A stretch of 64,000 nucleotides of DNA. Source: Bacteroides sp. CAG:443. Lineage in GTDB: Bacteria > Bacteroidota > Bacteroidia > Bacteroidales > Bacteroidaceae. This document shows positions 25,565-34,633 of this stretch, piece after piece; positions within the stretch are counted from its first letter, which is position 1, and each line of letters begins with the position of its first letter. The notes beneath the pieces are model-generated. The model was not told where the DNA came from, ran no database searches, and worked only from the letters and a program-made list of their open reading frames with translations. The stretch lies in NCBI GenBank assembly GCA_000432735.1, contig FR887808.1:1-64000 (forward strand), given 5' to 3'. The position numbers and the translations under genes are program-made.

Positions 25565-27427
25565 TCAGAGTTTTACAGGATCTCCTGCTATCTCAAACTG
25601 TCCTCCACCCAGACTCTTATAACGGAATTCATACGAATAACTGGTTCCATCGTAAACCACTGCTTGCATTTTATAATACAAATCTACTCCGTTCATCTGC
25701 GTAGGAGCATCCGGATAATTATGAGAAAGAACCAATCCGCACGCAACCTGAATCTGTTTCATCAGATACGCTTCTGCTTTCTGTTCATCTTCTTTGTCCA
25801 CCAATCCTTCTGGATCATTTCCGGTACGTTTATACATCTGTATATTAAAATTCTTATAATGAGAAGATGCGCCAAACCACCACTCTCCTGTATCTGGATA
25901 ATCTTTATCCAAATAAGCGGGTTTGTTTTCTGCAACCCACTTTACAAGATACTGATAATCGTCAACAGTCATCGAAACAGTGATAGTAGGATCGAACAAC
26001 CATTTTTCACCATTATGCAAAAACGTTTCTTTTTCATGACGGACAATATTATTGTTCAGTTTCCAAGTAGTATCCAACAGATATTCATCTGCCATAGCAA
26101 CAGTTGTTTTGCCATCATAATATTTATATAACACGACTTGTGTATCTCCCTCCTTCGCATAAGGTAATTTCTGAGCCAGAAATACAGGTAAATAGTCGGT
26201 TGCCTTGATAGAAGAAGAGAAATTATCATTCTTTCCCGGATCACCCATTGCATCATAATCGGCAGGAGTTACCACTACAACATCGTTACCGATATAAGCT
26301 CCCCACTTACCGCTTGTGAACTGGAACAATGTATTATAAGGCTTCGATTGTGAAGGTTGTGAGGTCGTAACTTTTACATTATCCAACTGAATGGTCGTCG
26401 TAACCCCATCCTTTGCTCCCCGATATCCGAAGGCAATATAAATATTTTTCCCATTATAGGACTTCAGTGAATAGGTTCCAACATTTGTTTTATCAGTATA
26501 TCCGCTTTCCATTGGAGTAGGATAAGCAAAATAATCAGTAATATCAGTCCATGTAGATACATCAAATGCTCCTCCCGCATTATACTTATCAGAAATCAAT
26601 ACGCTGAAAGCATCTCCGTTATAATGACCGAATACTATATCAAAAGTCAATAAAGCATCTGCCGATTCTATTTTTACCGGTTTCGTTATCAAGTAATTTT
26701 CCACTTCTCCAGCAGCCTTGTAAGCAGACAGTTCAGCCGATCCATCGCCCTTATATACATTTGCCGACCATTTTTCTGTTCCTTTTATACAGACTTGTGT
26801 CCATTCTGCAATTTCAATAGGCTGCTTAGCAGTGCACGAATTGAAATTCTCATTTAAATAATCAATTCCTTCCACCGGATCATTCAAGTCATACATATAA
26901 TCCGCCAGACAAAAATCACCCTCCTTGGCACCTTCCATACGGGCAGCTAATATCTTAGGAATTTCTACATTGGGAGCATGAGAAGGAGATAAAAAATTAT
27001 TCTCCCATATAGTTTTGTAATCATCTCCATTTAAGGTATAGGCAGACACAACAGAATATTTTTTCAATGTTTCTGAAACATCTTCCTGATAATTATATGT
27101 AACCCCTACAGTAGAACCTTTTCCCCAAGATCCATACAGATTAGCCAATATAGCAGGAACATACTTATCTGCCGAAGCAAAAGAATTCAGAGCCAAATCT
27201 GAAGCTACTCGCTTCGCCAATGACTTTTCTTCATCAGTCTGTGCGTCAGCTTCTGCCGCTTTGGCTATAGATTCATAATCAGCCTTTACCAAGACATATT
27301 CTTCTTCAGTTTTCGTGATGGTAATACCTTCCGAATCAATTTCATTGTAAATATCTTCCATCGGATTACATGCAACCAGTAAGCCACCAAAGAAAGACAA
27401 TGCTATTAAATTATATTTCAATTTCAT
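25565..27427 (-). CDS. Large surface lipoprotein with choice-of-anchor-like domain
   Basis: The reading frame opens at 27454, but the likely start is the Met at 27427, which begins a clean lipoprotein signal (MKLKYNLIALSFFGGLLVAC). That gives 620 residues. The region around residues 180-350 (YLNENFNSC..., WSANVYKGDGSAELSAY, LLTFDIVFGHYNGDAFSVLIS, TIQLDNVKV) has the beta-sandwich pattern of choice-of-anchor J/DUF5017 domains. The rest is unassigned. It follows the TonB receptor gene directly and is probably its surface partner. Confidence 0.72.
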   Translation of the reverse strand: MKLKYNLIALSFFGGLLVACNPMEDIYNEIDSEGITITKTEEEYVLVKADYESIAKAAEADAQTDEEKSLAKRVASDLALNSFASADKYVPAILANLYGSWGKGSTVGVTYNYQEDVSETLKKYSVVSAYTLNGDDYKTIWENNFLSPSHAPNVEIPKILAARMEGAKEGDFCLADYMYDLNDPVEGIDYLNENFNSCTAKQPIEIAEWTQVCIKGTEKWSANVYKGDGSAELSAYKAAGEVENYLITKPVKIESADALLTFDIVFGHYNGDAFSVLISDKYNAGGAFDVSTWTDITDYFAYPTPMESGYTDKTNVGTYSLKSYNGKNIYIAFGYRGAKDGVTTTIQLDNVKVTTSQPSQSKPYNTLFQFTSGKWGAYIGNDVVVVTPADYDAMGDPGKNDNFSSSIKATDYLPVFLAQKLPYAKEGDTQVVLYKYYDGKTTVAMADEYLLDTTWKLNNNIVRHEKETFLHNGEKWLFDPTITVSMTVDDYQYLVKWVAENKPAYLDKDYPDTGEWWFGASSHYKNFNIQMYKRTGNDPEGLVDKEDEQKAEAYLMKQIQVACGLVLSHNYPDAPTQMNGVDLYYKMQAVVYDGTSYSYEFRYKSLGGGQFEIAGDPVKL

Positions 27428-27453
27428 ACCTAAATCATGTTTTAAGTTAACCA

Positions 27454-30030
27454 TCAGAACATTACCTTAAATCCGGTAGACCAAGTTCTGCCGAAGCCAT
27501 AAAATACCAAAGCTGAATCCCAGTTATGAGTTGCACCATCTGTAGCATCAGCTACATAACAAGTATTTGTCAAATTGTAGACATTGCTATAAATCACAGC
27601 CTTCAAGCCCTTGCACAAATCAAAGCGATAGCTAAGTCCTAAGTCAATGGTATAAAAATTAGGCATTTTCCAAGAATCAATGCCGGCATCCGATTTACTG
27701 GTACGATTTGACGGATCGAAATCAGCATAGTTCTTACCTGCAAAATTATAGTCAGCATTCATTTTCAATCCTTTAAACACCTCCCACGAAGCAGACAGTG
27801 CAGCAGTAAGCTGTGCTGAGTTGCCCACATGTACATCCTTTACATAAGCATCGTATGTACCGATTGGCTTGCTTGACTCATCGTAAATAGTAAAATGCAC
27901 ATCATCCGCCCATTTCCAGTCACCTAAGGAGAACATACCTTTCAATTCGAATGTCTTGACAGGCTTGTAAGTTGCTTCCAGTTCTACTCCCATGTGAATG
28001 GCATCCAGACCTGTAATATTGGCATATTCCTGTCCAACTCTTCTACGAGTCGATTTATCCATCCATCTGGTATAATATCCGTTCAGTGCGACATTGAAAT
28101 ATTCATTGTTGAACCCGTATCCTAATTCGAACGTAACAATTTTCTCGTAAGGAGCATCTGCATTGGCAGAAACGTTATTGTTCGGGAATACAGAATTAAA
28201 GAATGGAGCACGGGTGAAGTATCCTCCATTGACAAAAACGTTATGGTTTCGATTAAACTTATAATTATATCCTGCCTTAACACTCCACGGCTGGAAATGA
28301 TAGAAATCGGAAACCTTTTTTCCATCTACATTGCCGCCTTTGTCATGATAACGATAAGATTCGTTCGTAATAGAAGCAGACAGGAACGAGGACCATTTAT
28401 CCGTATTATACTCTGCCTGTGCAAACAAGCCTGCCCAGACAATTTCACCTACGCTATGGTACTGAACAATATCACCCTCTTTCAGGATCACATTAGGAGA
28501 TTCATAATCCAGATGCTTACTACCCGGCATATAATATGCACCACCCAACAAATTGTCAATGACTTCTTTGTGATAGCCTTTGTAATAGCGTCCGTCGAAT
28601 CCGCCTGTAAACGTAAATTTCTCCGTGATGCGGTTTTTATATGAGCTCAAAACGCCATACCAGTCATGATCATTCACAGCATTGGTAAAAATTGCTTGTG
28701 AACCGTTGGGATTGGAAGCATTAGCAGCCAACACAGCATCGTAATCAAGTAATCCTCCTGCAGTCAGTTTTGTATCTTCGTAAGGGCGTCCACTATTATT
28801 GTCGATGGCCAACCAGTTACTATTATTTCCACGTACGCGGCGTCCACCACCGGTTGCCATGGAAGCATACAGAGAAGTCGTCAAAGAAGAGTTCTCATTG
28901 ATTGTCCAATAATGATTCAATGAAACCTGCGGTTTGTGATAATAGTTATATCCGTAAGCGCCACCAGTCAGTTCACCATTCAGATAACCATAAGAGTTAC
29001 TAAAACGTCCACCATCCGGGCTGTTCTTATAATCTTCGATATAATGCTTGGTTGCACGCTGATTATGCCATTGCGGAGCACCAAAAGCCGTCAACGACAA
29101 TTTATGATGTTCATTAATGATCTTAGAGATATTACCGAAATACGTCCAGCCTTCATAATTGGTTCCTTTCACGTATCCATCACCCGTATTCAGAGCACCC
29201 ATCAATGTAACAGCCCAGCCGTTATCCATCAGACCAGTAGAAACAGAAACAGAATATTTACGAAATCCGTCATTTCCGATGCCGATATAAGCCGATCCTC
29301 CTTTTTGTGCTTCGGTACTCTTTGTCACCATATTCATAGTTCCTCCCACAGAAGACAAACCTAATGCTGAAGCTCCCAAACCACGCTGCACCTGAATAAA
29401 CTGGCTCACATCAGACAAGCCAGACCAGTTCGACCAATAAACCTTACCGTTTTCCATACCGTTAATAGGTACACCATTTATCAGAATACCCAGATTGGAA
29501 GAATCGAAACCACGCATATTGATTCGAGAATCACCATAACCTCCACTATCACGAGTAACATATACAGATGGAGTAGATTTCAACAACTCCGGAAATTCCA
29601 AGTTACCAACCTTCTCTTCAATAGTTGCCAATTTCACATTAGAAATAGGGATTGGAGTCTGACGATCAGACTTGATAATCGAAGCAATGACACTTACCTC
29701 ACCCAACCCTATAGCGTCAGGTGCCAAGGAAATTGTACCTAAATTTACATTATTTCCTGTAATTTTCACGTTCTTGATTAATTCATTATAACCAACGTAA
29801 CTAATAGCCAAAACAATTTTGCCATTTTTTACATTCAGAGTAAAACTGCCATCCATGTCAGTTACTGTTCCTTCTGTAGAGCCTTTTACCACTACCGTCG
29901 CCCCGATAAGAGGCTCGTTGTTTTCCGCATCTACAATCTTGCCTTTCAGTGTAGCCTGAGCTACCGCAGTGACTGTACTTACTATGACAAGCACCGCAAA
30001 CAATAGAAAATGCTTCAATTGACTTTTCAT
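27454..30030 (-). CDS. TonB-dependent receptor, first gene of operon A
   Basis: An 858-residue outer-membrane receptor: signal peptide (1-25, ending AVAQ), carboxypeptidase-regulatory-like domain (LKGKIVDAENNEPLIGATVVVKGS..., about 27-110), plug (LGEVSVIASIIKSDRQTPIPISNV, RINMRGFDSSNLGILINGVPINGMENGKVYWSNWSG), and a barrel ending STGFKVMF. It differs in detail from the operon B receptor but has the same general layout. Its stop overlaps the open frame of the next gene. No SusD gene accompanies it, so it belongs to a non-Sus receptor class. Confidence 0.88.
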   Translation of the reverse strand: MKSQLKHFLLFAVLVIVSTVTAVAQATLKGKIVDAENNEPLIGATVVVKGSTEGTVTDMDGSFTLNVKNGKIVLAISYVGYNELIKNVKITGNNVNLGTISLAPDAIGLGEVSVIASIIKSDRQTPIPISNVKLATIEEKVGNLEFPELLKSTPSVYVTRDSGGYGDSRINMRGFDSSNLGILINGVPINGMENGKVYWSNWSGLSDVSQFIQVQRGLGASALGLSSVGGTMNMVTKSTEAQKGGSAYIGIGNDGFRKYSVSVSTGLMDNGWAVTLMGALNTGDGYVKGTNYEGWTYFGNISKIINEHHKLSLTAFGAPQWHNQRATKHYIEDYKNSPDGGRFSNSYGYLNGELTGGAYGYNYYHKPQVSLNHYWTINENSSLTTSLYASMATGGGRRVRGNNSNWLAIDNNSGRPYEDTKLTAGGLLDYDAVLAANASNPNGSQAIFTNAVNDHDWYGVLSSYKNRITEKFTFTGGFDGRYYKGYHKEVIDNLLGGAYYMPGSKHLDYESPNVILKEGDIVQYHSVGEIVWAGLFAQAEYNTDKWSSFLSASITNESYRYHDKGGNVDGKKVSDFYHFQPWSVKAGYNYKFNRNHNVFVNGGYFTRAPFFNSVFPNNNVSANADAPYEKIVTFELGYGFNNEYFNVALNGYYTRWMDKSTRRRVGQEYANITGLDAIHMGVELEATYKPVKTFELKGMFSLGDWKWADDVHFTIYDESSKPIGTYDAYVKDVHVGNSAQLTAALSASWEVFKGLKMNADYNFAGKNYADFDPSNRTSKSDAGIDSWKMPNFYTIDLGLSYRFDLCKGLKAVIYSNVYNLTNTCYVADATDGATHNWDSALVFYGFGRTWSTGFKVMF

Positions 30031-30072
30031 ACGTTTTCTTCAATTGTTTTTGTGTTATTAATAAATCAAAGA

Positions 30073-30146
30073 CAAATATAGTAAAAAACTTTAAAAATTC
30101 GGAGGAAAAAGCCAAAATTATTAGCACATTAACTCGATTATGTTAA
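30073..30146 (-). promoter_or_regulatory. Operon A promoter with shared split motif
   Basis: On the minus strand: -7 box TATATTTG (plus 30073-30080), a 44-bp gap, and the motif TTAACATAA-N4-GTTAATGTG (plus 30125-30146). Both 9-mers are identical to those before operon B, while the 4 central bases differ (TCGA here, GTCG there on the plus strand). Transcription would begin about 36 nt before the receptor start. Confidence 0.7.
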
Positions 30147-30388
30147 TAAAATTATTATTAAAAATACAAAGAATATGCATTTCCACCCGACCAGCCGTTT
30201 TTATACCGACACTATCACGCAGAAAGCAGTTTTTCTCTTTACACTTTCCACAGAGAACCGACGAAAGACTTGTCATTTTATCAGAAGCATAAAAAATTAA
30301 CAGAAATGAAACACCCCTGCACGTAGTTGCGATTTAAGCAAGTTCACACCGGCAGCAGACCGGGAAAAAGGAGGCAAAATAGCAAGCG

Positions 30389-30490
30389 GACCACCGATGG
30401 TACCACCAATGATACCACTTATTATACTGCTACACAAGCAATTACCACTACAAGCGGCCCACCAATGATACCACCAGTGGTACCACCCTT
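30389..30490. repeat. Short imperfect repeats of a TACCACC unit
   Basis: Two blocks (30389-30420 and 30456-30490) are built from 12-base units of the form RRTGRTACCACC. A small minus-strand ORF covers them (Gly/Ile-rich GIIGGTIGG) but lacks any credible start context. The rest of 30147-30631 is a non-coding stretch as far as I can see. Confidence 0.5.
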
Positions 30491-30631
30491 TCCTATTATA
30501 TATAATAAACAAAGATATAATCAAAGGAAGTTTCGTCCGAAACTTCGGAGGAGGGCATTGAGAAAAGAAAGGCATTAACTTTTTTTAAGCCCGTGGCATC
30601 GACAGACTTCCGCACGAGGATTCCGGCAGAA

Positions 30632-30662
30632 TTTGTACAAAAGATTTTAGTTTTTGTACAAA
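30632..30662. promoter_or_regulatory. Paired TTTGTACAAA palindromes upstream of radA
   Basis: TTTGTACAAA occurs at 30632-30641 and 30653-30662, 21 bp apart (two helical turns). Each is a perfect palindrome. They lie about 115 bp before the radA -7 box. They may be an operator for a dimeric regulator; no identity is claimed. Confidence 0.4.
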
Positions 30663-30774
30663 AACCGGAAAATCGCCCCGTAGTCTTCCGGAAAACGCGC
30701 TTCCGATTTCCGCCACGAGCCGTCCGGAGCCCGAAAGAAAGCCGTCCGAACACGAGGAAAACCGCCCGTTTTTT

Positions 30775-30794
30775 CTTATCTTTGCAAAGATAAG
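30775..30794 (+). promoter_or_regulatory. radA promoter -7 box inside a 20-bp palindrome
   Basis: CTTATCTTTG is followed directly by its reverse complement (30775-30794). It therefore contains TATCTTTG on both strands (plus 30777-30784; minus 30792-30785). No -33 TTTG is seen on either side. Transcription to radA would start near 30792. Confidence 0.6.
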
Positions 30795-30816
30795 AACTTA
30801 ACCCAACCAACGAATC

Positions 30817-32190
30817 ATGGCGAAAGAAAAAACCGTATATGTTTGCACCAACTGCGGACAGGAATCGCCCAAATGGGCAGGCAAGTGTCCGTCGTGCGGG
30901 CAGTGGAACACGTTTGTGGAAGAGGTGGTGCGCAAGGAAGTGCCCGTAGCCAAGCATGTGGCGCACGGCATCGAATCGGTACGCTCGAAACCGCAGCGGC
31001 TGCACGAAATCACCTCGGGAGAGGAGCAGCGCATCGACATGGGCGACGACGAACTGAACCGCGTACTGGGCGGCGGACTGGTAGAGGGCTCGCTCACGCT
31101 GATAGGCGGGGAACCGGGCATCGGAAAGTCGACGCTGGTGCTTCAGACGGTACTCCGGCTCACGGACAAGAAGGTGCTGTACATTTCGGGCGAAGAAAGC
31201 GCACGGCAGTTGAAGCTGCGTGCCGACCGCATCCCCCATCCCGAGGCAAGCAACCTGCTCATTGCGTGCGAAACGTCGCTGGAGCAGATTTTCACGAACA
31301 TCAAGAATACGGCTCCCGACCTGGTGGTCATCGACTCCATACAGACCATCTCGACGGAGAATATCGACTCGTCGCCGGGCAGCATCGTGCAGGTGCGCGA
31401 GTGTTCGGCAGCCATCCTGAAATTTGCCAAGGAAACGGGTACACCGGTCATCCTCATCGGGCACATCAACAAGGAAGGCAGCATCGCCGGACCGAAGGTA
31501 CTGGAGCATATCGTCGATACGGTGCTTCAGTTCGAGGGCGACCAGCACTACATGTACCGCATCCTGCGAAGCATCAAGAACCGCTTCGGAAGTACGGCGG
31601 AACTGGGTATCTACGAGATGCGTCAGGACGGGCTGCGGCAGGTGAGCAATCCTTCGGAACTGCTGCTGACACAAGACCATGAGGGCATGAGCGGCATTGC
31701 CATCGCCTGTGCGGTAGAGGGTATCCGTCCGTTTCTCATCGAGGTGCAGGCACTGGTGAGCACGGCGGCCTACGGTATGCCCCAGCGTTCGGCCACGGGA
31801 TTCGACCTGCGCCGCATGAACATGCTGCTGGCGGTGCTGGAGAAGCGTGTGGGCTTTAAATTGGCACAGAAGGATGTCTTCCTGAACATCGCAGGAGGAC
31901 TGAAGGTGAACGATCCGGCCATCGACCTGGCGGTAATCAGTGCCATCCTGTCGAGCAACATGGACACGGAGATTGAAGCGGGCGTGTGCATGGCGGGCGA
32001 AGTGGGACTGAGCGGAGAAATCCGTCCCGTAAACCGCATCGAACAGCGCATCAGCGAAGCGGAGAAGCTGGGCTTCACACGGATGCTCGTACCCAAGCAT
32101 AACCTGCAGGGACTGGACCGCAAGAAGATCAAGATCGAGCTGGTGCCCGTACGCAAGGTGGAAGAGGCTTTCCGGCAGCTGTTCGGGTAA
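30817..32190 (+). CDS. radA: DNA repair protein RadA
   Basis: A 457-residue protein with the standard order: an N-terminal C4 zinc finger (CTNCGQESPKWAGKCPSCGQW, residues 10-30), a RecA-like ATPase with Walker A GGEPGIGKST (about residue 93), the RadA-specific KNRFGS motif (about 250), and a C-terminal Lon-protease-like domain (RPFLIEVQALVS..., GLSGEIRPVNRIEQRISEAEKLGF). RadA/Sms remodels branched DNA during recombination. Codon use is more GC-rich than its neighbours, which creates long antisense reading frames. Confidence 0.96.
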   Translation: MAKEKTVYVCTNCGQESPKWAGKCPSCGQWNTFVEEVVRKEVPVAKHVAHGIESVRSKPQRLHEITSGEEQRIDMGDDELNRVLGGGLVEGSLTLIGGEPGIGKSTLVLQTVLRLTDKKVLYISGEESARQLKLRADRIPHPEASNLLIACETSLEQIFTNIKNTAPDLVVIDSIQTISTENIDSSPGSIVQVRECSAAILKFAKETGTPVILIGHINKEGSIAGPKVLEHIVDTVLQFEGDQHYMYRILRSIKNRFGSTAELGIYEMRQDGLRQVSNPSELLLTQDHEGMSGIAIACAVEGIRPFLIEVQALVSTAAYGMPQRSATGFDLRRMNMLLAVLEKRVGFKLAQKDVFLNIAGGLKVNDPAIDLAVISAILSSNMDTEIEAGVCMAGEVGLSGEIRPVNRIEQRISEAEKLGFTRMLVPKHNLQGLDRKKIKIELVPVRKVEEAFRQLFG

Positions 32191-32212
32191 AAGAGTGCTA
32201 ACAAGATAATTT

Positions 32213-32545
32213 ATGGCAAAGAAATTCAACATACGAAACAGTACGGCAGAATTTCTCATTTTCCAACTTGAAGGAAAAGAGAACGGTATACAAGTGCTCT
32301 ATAAAGACGAAACAATCTGGGCTACGCAAAAAGCAATAGCCGAGCTGTTCGACATAGGAGTGCCAGCCATCAGCAAGCATCTGAAAAATATATTCGAAGA
32401 CGGTGAGCTGAATGAAAATTCAGTTATTTCCAAAATGGAAACAACTGCCTCCGACGGGAAAATGTACAACACCCGGTTTTATAATCTTGATGCCATTATT
32501 TCCGTTCTTCGACCGCTTCAATACAGACAGCTTATTATCATTTAA
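32213..32545 (+). pseudogene. Truncated RhuM-family gene
   Basis: 110 codons. Residues 1-97 match the N-terminal part of RhuM/virulence proteins (FLIFQLEGKENGIQVLYKDETIWATQKAIAELFDIGVPAISKHLKNIFEDGEL..., YNTRFYNLDAIISV). Full-length members are over 300 residues. After DAIISV the frame turns into an unrelated LRPLQYRQLIII and stops, so most of the protein is gone. It starts 22 bp after radA. Base composition is lower in GC than both neighbours, fitting a remnant of acquired DNA. Confidence 0.8.
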
Positions 32546-32583
32546 ACCTGACTCTGATTCATAGTAAACAAAAACAACCATTT

Positions 32584-34236
32584 ATGATACAAGAATACCA
32601 GTTAAGAGTTCTGCCCGAGCAGGCAGCCAGCGAACAGCATATCAAACAATACGTGAGCCGCGAGAAGGGGCTCGACATTCGTACCATCCACGCCGTACGG
32701 GTGCTGAAACGAAGCATCGATGCCCGCCAGCGGACCATCTTCGTAAACCTGAAGGTACAGGTGTTCATCAACGAAACGCCTACCGAGGAGGAGTTCGTAC
32801 GGACGGAATACCGCAACGTGGAGGGTAAGCCTCAGGTGATTGTGGTGGGTGCCGGACCGGGCGGTCTGTTTGCTGCCCTGCGCCTGATAGAGCTGGGACT
32901 GCGTCCGGTAGTGGTGGAGCGCGGAAAGAACGTGCGCGACCGCAAGACGGATCTTGCCCGCATCAGCCGTGAGCACAAGGTGGACCCGGAATCGAACTAC
33001 AGCTTCGGCGAGGGAGGTGCGGGAGCTTACTCCGACGGCAAGCTGTACACGCGCAGCAAGAAGCGTGGCAGCGTGGACAAGATTCTGAACGTGTTCTGCC
33101 AGCACGGGGCAAGCACTTCCATCCTGATAGACGCTCATCCGCACATCGGAACCGACAAGTTGCCGAGGGTGATCGAGAACATGCGAAATACCATCATCGC
33201 CTGCGGTGGAGAGGTGCACTTCCAGACACGCATGGATGCCCTGCTCATCAAGGACAACAAGGTGGCGGGCATTGAAACAAATACGGGAAAGACCTTCCAC
33301 GGTCCGGTGATTCTGGCTACGGGACATTCGGCACGCGACGTATACCGCTGGCTGTATGCCAACGGGGTGACCATCGAACCCAAGGGTATCGCCGTGGGGG
33401 TACGTCTGGAACATCCGTCGATGCTGATCGACCAGATTCAGTATCACAACAAGAACGGACGCGGAAAGTATCTGCCGGCAGCGGAATACAGCTTCGTGCA
33501 GCAGGTAGACGGTCGCGGGGTGTACAGCTTCTGCATGTGTCCGGGAGGATTTGTAGTTCCGGCAGCCAGCGGACCTCATCAGATAGTGGTGAACGGCATG
33601 AGCCCCAGCAACCGTGGCACAAAGTGGAGTAACTCCGGCATGGTGGTGGAACTGCGTCCCGAAGACCTGCTCCTGCCCGACTTGCAGCTTCAGGCGTGCG
33701 AAACCATTCAGGGTTCGGCAGAGGCACAGACCGAGGAACTGATTGCCCGTTCGGGAAAACTGCCCGAGGGAAGCGTGCATACGCTGGCTGTAATGCACTT
33801 TCAGGAGAAGCTGGAACAACTCTGCTGGCAGCAGGGTAACATGCGACAGACGGCTCCTGCGCAGCGTATGGCGGACTTCATCAACCGGAAGGTGAGCTAC
33901 GACCTGCCCGACACATCGTACAGCCCGGGACTGGTTTCTTCGCCGCTTCATTTCTGGATGCCGAAATTCATCAGCAGTCGTCTGAGCCGCGGCTTCCAGT
34001 TGTTCGGCAAGAGCTCGCACGGCTTCCTGACCAACGAGGCGGTGATGATTGCCGTGGAAACACGTACCTCGGCTCCTATCCGCATCGTGCGCGACAATGA
34101 AACCTTGCAGCACGTCACCGTAGAGGGGCTGTTCCCCTGCGGAGAGGGTGCGGGCTATGCAGGCGGTATCGTGTCGGCAGGTATCGACGGCGAACGGTGT
34201 GCCGATGCCGTAGCGGCGTACTTGCAGAGGAATTAA
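32584..34236 (+). CDS. FAD-dependent dehydrogenase (COG2509-like)
   Basis: A 550-residue protein. An N-terminal helper domain (1-95: QLRVLPEQAASEQHIKQYVSREKGLD) precedes a Rossmann FAD motif (VVGAGPGGLFAALRLIELGLRPVVVERG, about residues 88-115). Later come FGEGGAGAYSDGKLYTR, VILATGHSARDVYRWL, SFCMCPGGFVVPA and the C-terminal FAD contact LFPCGEGAGYAGGIVSAGIDG. It matches the uncharacterised FAD-dependent dehydrogenases found across bacteria; the substrate is unknown. No partner gene is nearby. Confidence 0.88.
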   Translation: MIQEYQLRVLPEQAASEQHIKQYVSREKGLDIRTIHAVRVLKRSIDARQRTIFVNLKVQVFINETPTEEEFVRTEYRNVEGKPQVIVVGAGPGGLFAALRLIELGLRPVVVERGKNVRDRKTDLARISREHKVDPESNYSFGEGGAGAYSDGKLYTRSKKRGSVDKILNVFCQHGASTSILIDAHPHIGTDKLPRVIENMRNTIIACGGEVHFQTRMDALLIKDNKVAGIETNTGKTFHGPVILATGHSARDVYRWLYANGVTIEPKGIAVGVRLEHPSMLIDQIQYHNKNGRGKYLPAAEYSFVQQVDGRGVYSFCMCPGGFVVPAASGPHQIVVNGMSPSNRGTKWSNSGMVVELRPEDLLLPDLQLQACETIQGSAEAQTEELIARSGKLPEGSVHTLAVMHFQEKLEQLCWQQGNMRQTAPAQRMADFINRKVSYDLPDTSYSPGLVSSPLHFWMPKFISSRLSRGFQLFGKSSHGFLTNEAVMIAVETRTSAPIRIVRDNETLQHVTVEGLFPCGEGAGYAGGIVSAGIDGERCADAVAAYLQRN

Positions 34237-34296
34237 TCTCACAGCATCCTTATAAACTGTTATCAGTACCCGATAAAATGAATAGCTGCAGTATGG

Positions 34297-34328
34297 TTTC
34301 TGTAAATAAGCAGTAGCACCTAAATTTG
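34297..34328 (+). promoter_or_regulatory. Promoter upstream of the LuxR-type regulator
   Basis: TTTC (34297-34300), 20 bp, TAAATTTG (34321-34328). It would give a leader of about 300 nt before the ATG at 34634, containing a long hairpin. The stretch 34237-34633 has no other gene. Confidence 0.5.
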
Positions 34329-34401
34329 CAAATAATCAATTATCTATCAGCGAACTATCAGTAACTTAAAACTTTTTACCGGATAATAATCATAAACTTT
34401 A

Positions 34402-34434
34402 TTCAATTGCGTCCGCACTGCGGTCGCAATTGAA
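34402..34434. repeat. Long hairpin in the leader of the LuxR-type gene
   Basis: TTCAATTGCG (34402-34411) pairs with CGCAATTGAA (34425-34434); CCGC/GCGG pairs inside, one T-T mismatch, loop ACT. It is a GC-rich core in AT-rich DNA without a T tract, so it is not a simple terminator. Confidence 0.55.
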
Positions 34435-34633
34435 CTGAACACATTATAAATCGATAGATAAACAAGCAGGTACAACAGACGAAGACAGATCCATTTCCGA
34501 ACGAAAAAGAGTAAAAATGAGAAATAAAAACGGTTTTGGAAAAACTAAAAGCCTTTTTCAATCGTTTCTTTGATATAGCATTCCTCCAACAGGAATCAAT
34601 GAACCTGTGTGAAAAACATAACCTATAACCAAG

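Noticed and set aside
30389..30490. CRISPR array
   Set aside because: Units are 12 bases, imperfect and contiguous; no regular spacers and no cas genes nearby.
30297..30578. Small frames on both strands over the TACCACC repeats
   Set aside because: Composition is dictated by the repeats, there is no start context, and the two frames exclude each other.
30496..32259. 587-codon open frame on the minus strand
   Set aside because: It is exactly antisense to radA, whose motifs are all intact; the translated product is His/Arg/Leu-rich without any domain. It is a by-product of high-GC codon use in radA.
32602..34242. 546-codon open frame on the minus strand
   Set aside because: Antisense to the FAD dehydrogenase with no recognisable domain and no promoter; a codon-use shadow.
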